Positions 62,844-64,000 of a stretch of 64,000 bases of DNA are shown one piece after another. Under the pieces are notes generated by a model that had not been told where the DNA came from, searched no databases, and saw only the letters and a program-made list of their open reading frames with translations. Positions within the stretch are counted from its first letter, which is position 1, and each line of letters starts with the position of its first letter. This DNA is from Trichocoleus sp. FACHB-46 (GTDB lineage Bacteria; Cyanobacteriota; Cyanobacteriia; FACHB-46). The stretch spans positions 62,001 through 126,000 of the forward strand of contig NZ_JACJOD010000013.1 in NCBI RefSeq assembly GCF_014695385.1, read 5' to 3'. The position numbers and the translations under genes are program-made.

Positions 62844-64000
62844 CTAACGTGTTGTGGCGGTTGGCATACCCAGAATGTCTTCGATTCTAGGCATTTCTTC
62901 TAGGGGAATCACACGGCCTTCATCTTCAAAGCCCACAATTTGATCGAAGTTGAGGTAGCGGTAGAGATTATCTGCGAAGGGATTGATCTTGTTCGCTACA
63001 ATGTCGAGATATTCCTGCACCGAGGGAATCCGACCGAGGAGGGCACAAACAGCAGCGAGTTCGGCAGAGCCGAGATAAACCTGTGCTCCTTTACCCATGC
63101 GGTTGTTGAAATTGCGGGTAGAAGTCGAGAAGACCGTTGTGTTGTCGGCCACACGGGCTTGGTTCCCCATGCACAACGAGCAACCGGGCACCTCAGTTCT
63201 GGCCCCTGCTACGCCGAAGGTACTATAAACGCCTTCTTCTTTTAGTTGGTGCTCATCCATGCGAGTGGGAGGCGCGACCCACAGGCGAGTACTCACCGGA
63301 GGCGCACCTTCTAGCACTTTGGCAGCGGCGCGATAGTGACCAATATTGGTCATGCAGGAACCGATGAACACCTCATCAATTTTGTCTCCCGCCACGTCCG
63401 ATAGCAGCTTCACATTGTCGGGGTCGTTGGGAGCAGCGACGATCGGTTCTTTGATTTCGTTGAGGTCGATCTCAATGATGGCGGCGTACTCAGCATCTGC
63501 ATCCGCTTCCATTAGCGTTGGGTTGGCTAGCCACTCTTCCATCTTGGCGACTCGCCGCATAATCGTGCGAGCATCTTGGTATCCACGCGCCGCCATGTTT
63601 TTCAGCAGCGCCACGTTCGACCGCAAGTACTCAGCCACGGTATCAGTACCAAGCTTAATCGTGCATCCAGCACAGGAGCGCTCCGCACTAGCATCCGTCA
63701 GTTCAAAGGCCTGTTCCACTTTAAGATCAGGCAATCCTTCGATTTCCATGATCCGCCCGGAGAAGATGTTCTTCTTGTTCTCCTTGGACACCGTCAACAA
63801 TCCTTGTTGGATCGCCACATAAGGAATCGCATTCACCAAGTCGCGCAGCGTCACGCCGGGTTGCAGTTCACCCTTGAAGCGCACCAACACGGACTCAGGC
63901 ATATCTAAGGGCATCACACCCAAAGCCGCAGCAAAGGCCACCAAGCCAGAACCCGCCGGGAAAGAAATGCCGAGGGGGAAACGGGTATGGGAATCACCCC
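62844..64000 (-). CDS. acnB: Aconitate hydratase B, 5' part outside window
   Basis: C-terminal portion of the bifunctional aconitase B of the TCA cycle. The frame is open to the right edge; the first visible residues read [19 protein letters not shown], an AcnB hallmark. The cluster Cys in [10 protein letters not shown] and in [10 protein letters not shown] bind the 4Fe-4S centre. About 385 residues are visible of an enzyme normally near 860. Confidence 0.94.
   Translation of the reverse strand, partial: GDSHTRFPLGISFPAGSGLVAFAAALGVMPLDMPESVLVRFKGELQPGVTLRDLVNAIPYVAIQQGLLTVSKENKKNIFSGRIMEIEGLPDLKVEQAFELTDASAERSCAGCTIKLGTDTVAEYLRSNVALLKNMAARGYQDARTIMRRVAKMEEWLANPTLMEADADAEYAAIIEIDLNEIKEPIVAAPNDPDNVKLLSDVAGDKIDEVFIGSCMTNIGHYRAAAKVLEGAPPVSTRLWVAPPTRMDEHQLKEEGVYSTFGVAGARTEVPGCSLCMGNQARVADNTTVFSTSTRNFNNRMGKGAQVYLGSAELAAVCALLGRIPSVQEYLDIVANKINPFADNLYRYLNFDQIVGFEDEGRVIPLEEMPRIEDILGMPTATTR

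Noticed and set aside
63346-63822. 158-residue open frame (+) inside acnB
   Set aside because: Runs antisense to a certain acnB coding sequence with Ser-rich composition typical of a shadow frame.

Overview
The window is chromosomal DNA of a cyanobacterium. The octamer GCGATCGC (HIP1) and its core recur through almost every gene. Several genes mark oxygenic phototrophs: psb27 (photosystem II assembly), ftrV (ferredoxin-thioredoxin reductase variable chain), a phytol-kinase-like gene, a zur-type Fur regulator and two bilin-binding-type GAF domains. Genus cannot be fixed from the sequence alone. I see no rRNA, tRNA, CRISPR array, transposase or prophage.

Layout. 1-3120 (-): a large multidomain sensor histidine kinase running off the left edge. 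3968-8349 (+): phosphate uptake genes pstS-pstC-pstA-pstB behind a probable Pho box, then psb27. 9056-12460: an adenosine deaminase relative (-), purA and rplY (+). 12583-16473 (+): an APH-like/P-loop kinase fusion, two membrane proteins and a DUF218 protein. 16486-22437: CHAD protein, small proteins, ftrV, a PP2C phosphatase, and an NfeD plus SPFH pair. 22503-24048: zur divergent from purS-purQ. 24215-29979: a TVP38/DedA-type protein, a GH3-family enzyme, a fatty-acid-hydroxylase-type enzyme next to an Mpo1-like protein, and an amidohydrolase. 30054-34503: UV endonuclease uvsE, a methyltransferase, a ribulokinase-like FGGY kinase, a GNAT and small unknowns. 34643-35955: an AT-rich patch with two unknown genes and a frameshifted remnant. 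35997-38291 (-): an EAL-GAF-GGDEF protein. 38468-44693 (-): a membrane protein pair, a GST and TetR pair with matching palindromic operators, a PcrA/UvrD helicase and a TIGR01777-type SDR. 44922-47089: phytol-kinase-like gene, a membrane protein and a 49-residue protein missed by length filters. 47794-50521 (+): NAD cluster pncB-nadD-nrtR. 50796-58310: ABC exporter, four GT-A-like glycosyltransferases (three paralogous) and a nucleotide-sugar epimerase, most likely a surface glycan or glycolipid locus. 58307-64000 (-): photolyase, Nudix hydrolase, folK, an unusual AAA+ protein and the C-terminal part of acnB.

The observations I rate highest are these. (1) Both GAF-containing signalling proteins carry a D-x-C-F motif exactly 28 residues before the canonical bilin Cys, the spacing of two-cysteine cyanobacteriochromes; one is fused to an AhpD-like Cys-rich domain plus a kinase, the other sits between EAL and GGDEF domains. 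(2) The ABC exporter ends in a helical segment that reads like a histidine-kinase dimerisation domain with its phospho-accepting His replaced by Tyr. (3) The AAA+ protein combines a TerB-like N-terminus, a CbxX/CbbX-type core and a separate C-terminal domain. (4) The glycosyltransferase cluster holds paralogues of one uncharacterised family in both orientations. All functional statements come from reading motifs; no database search was run.
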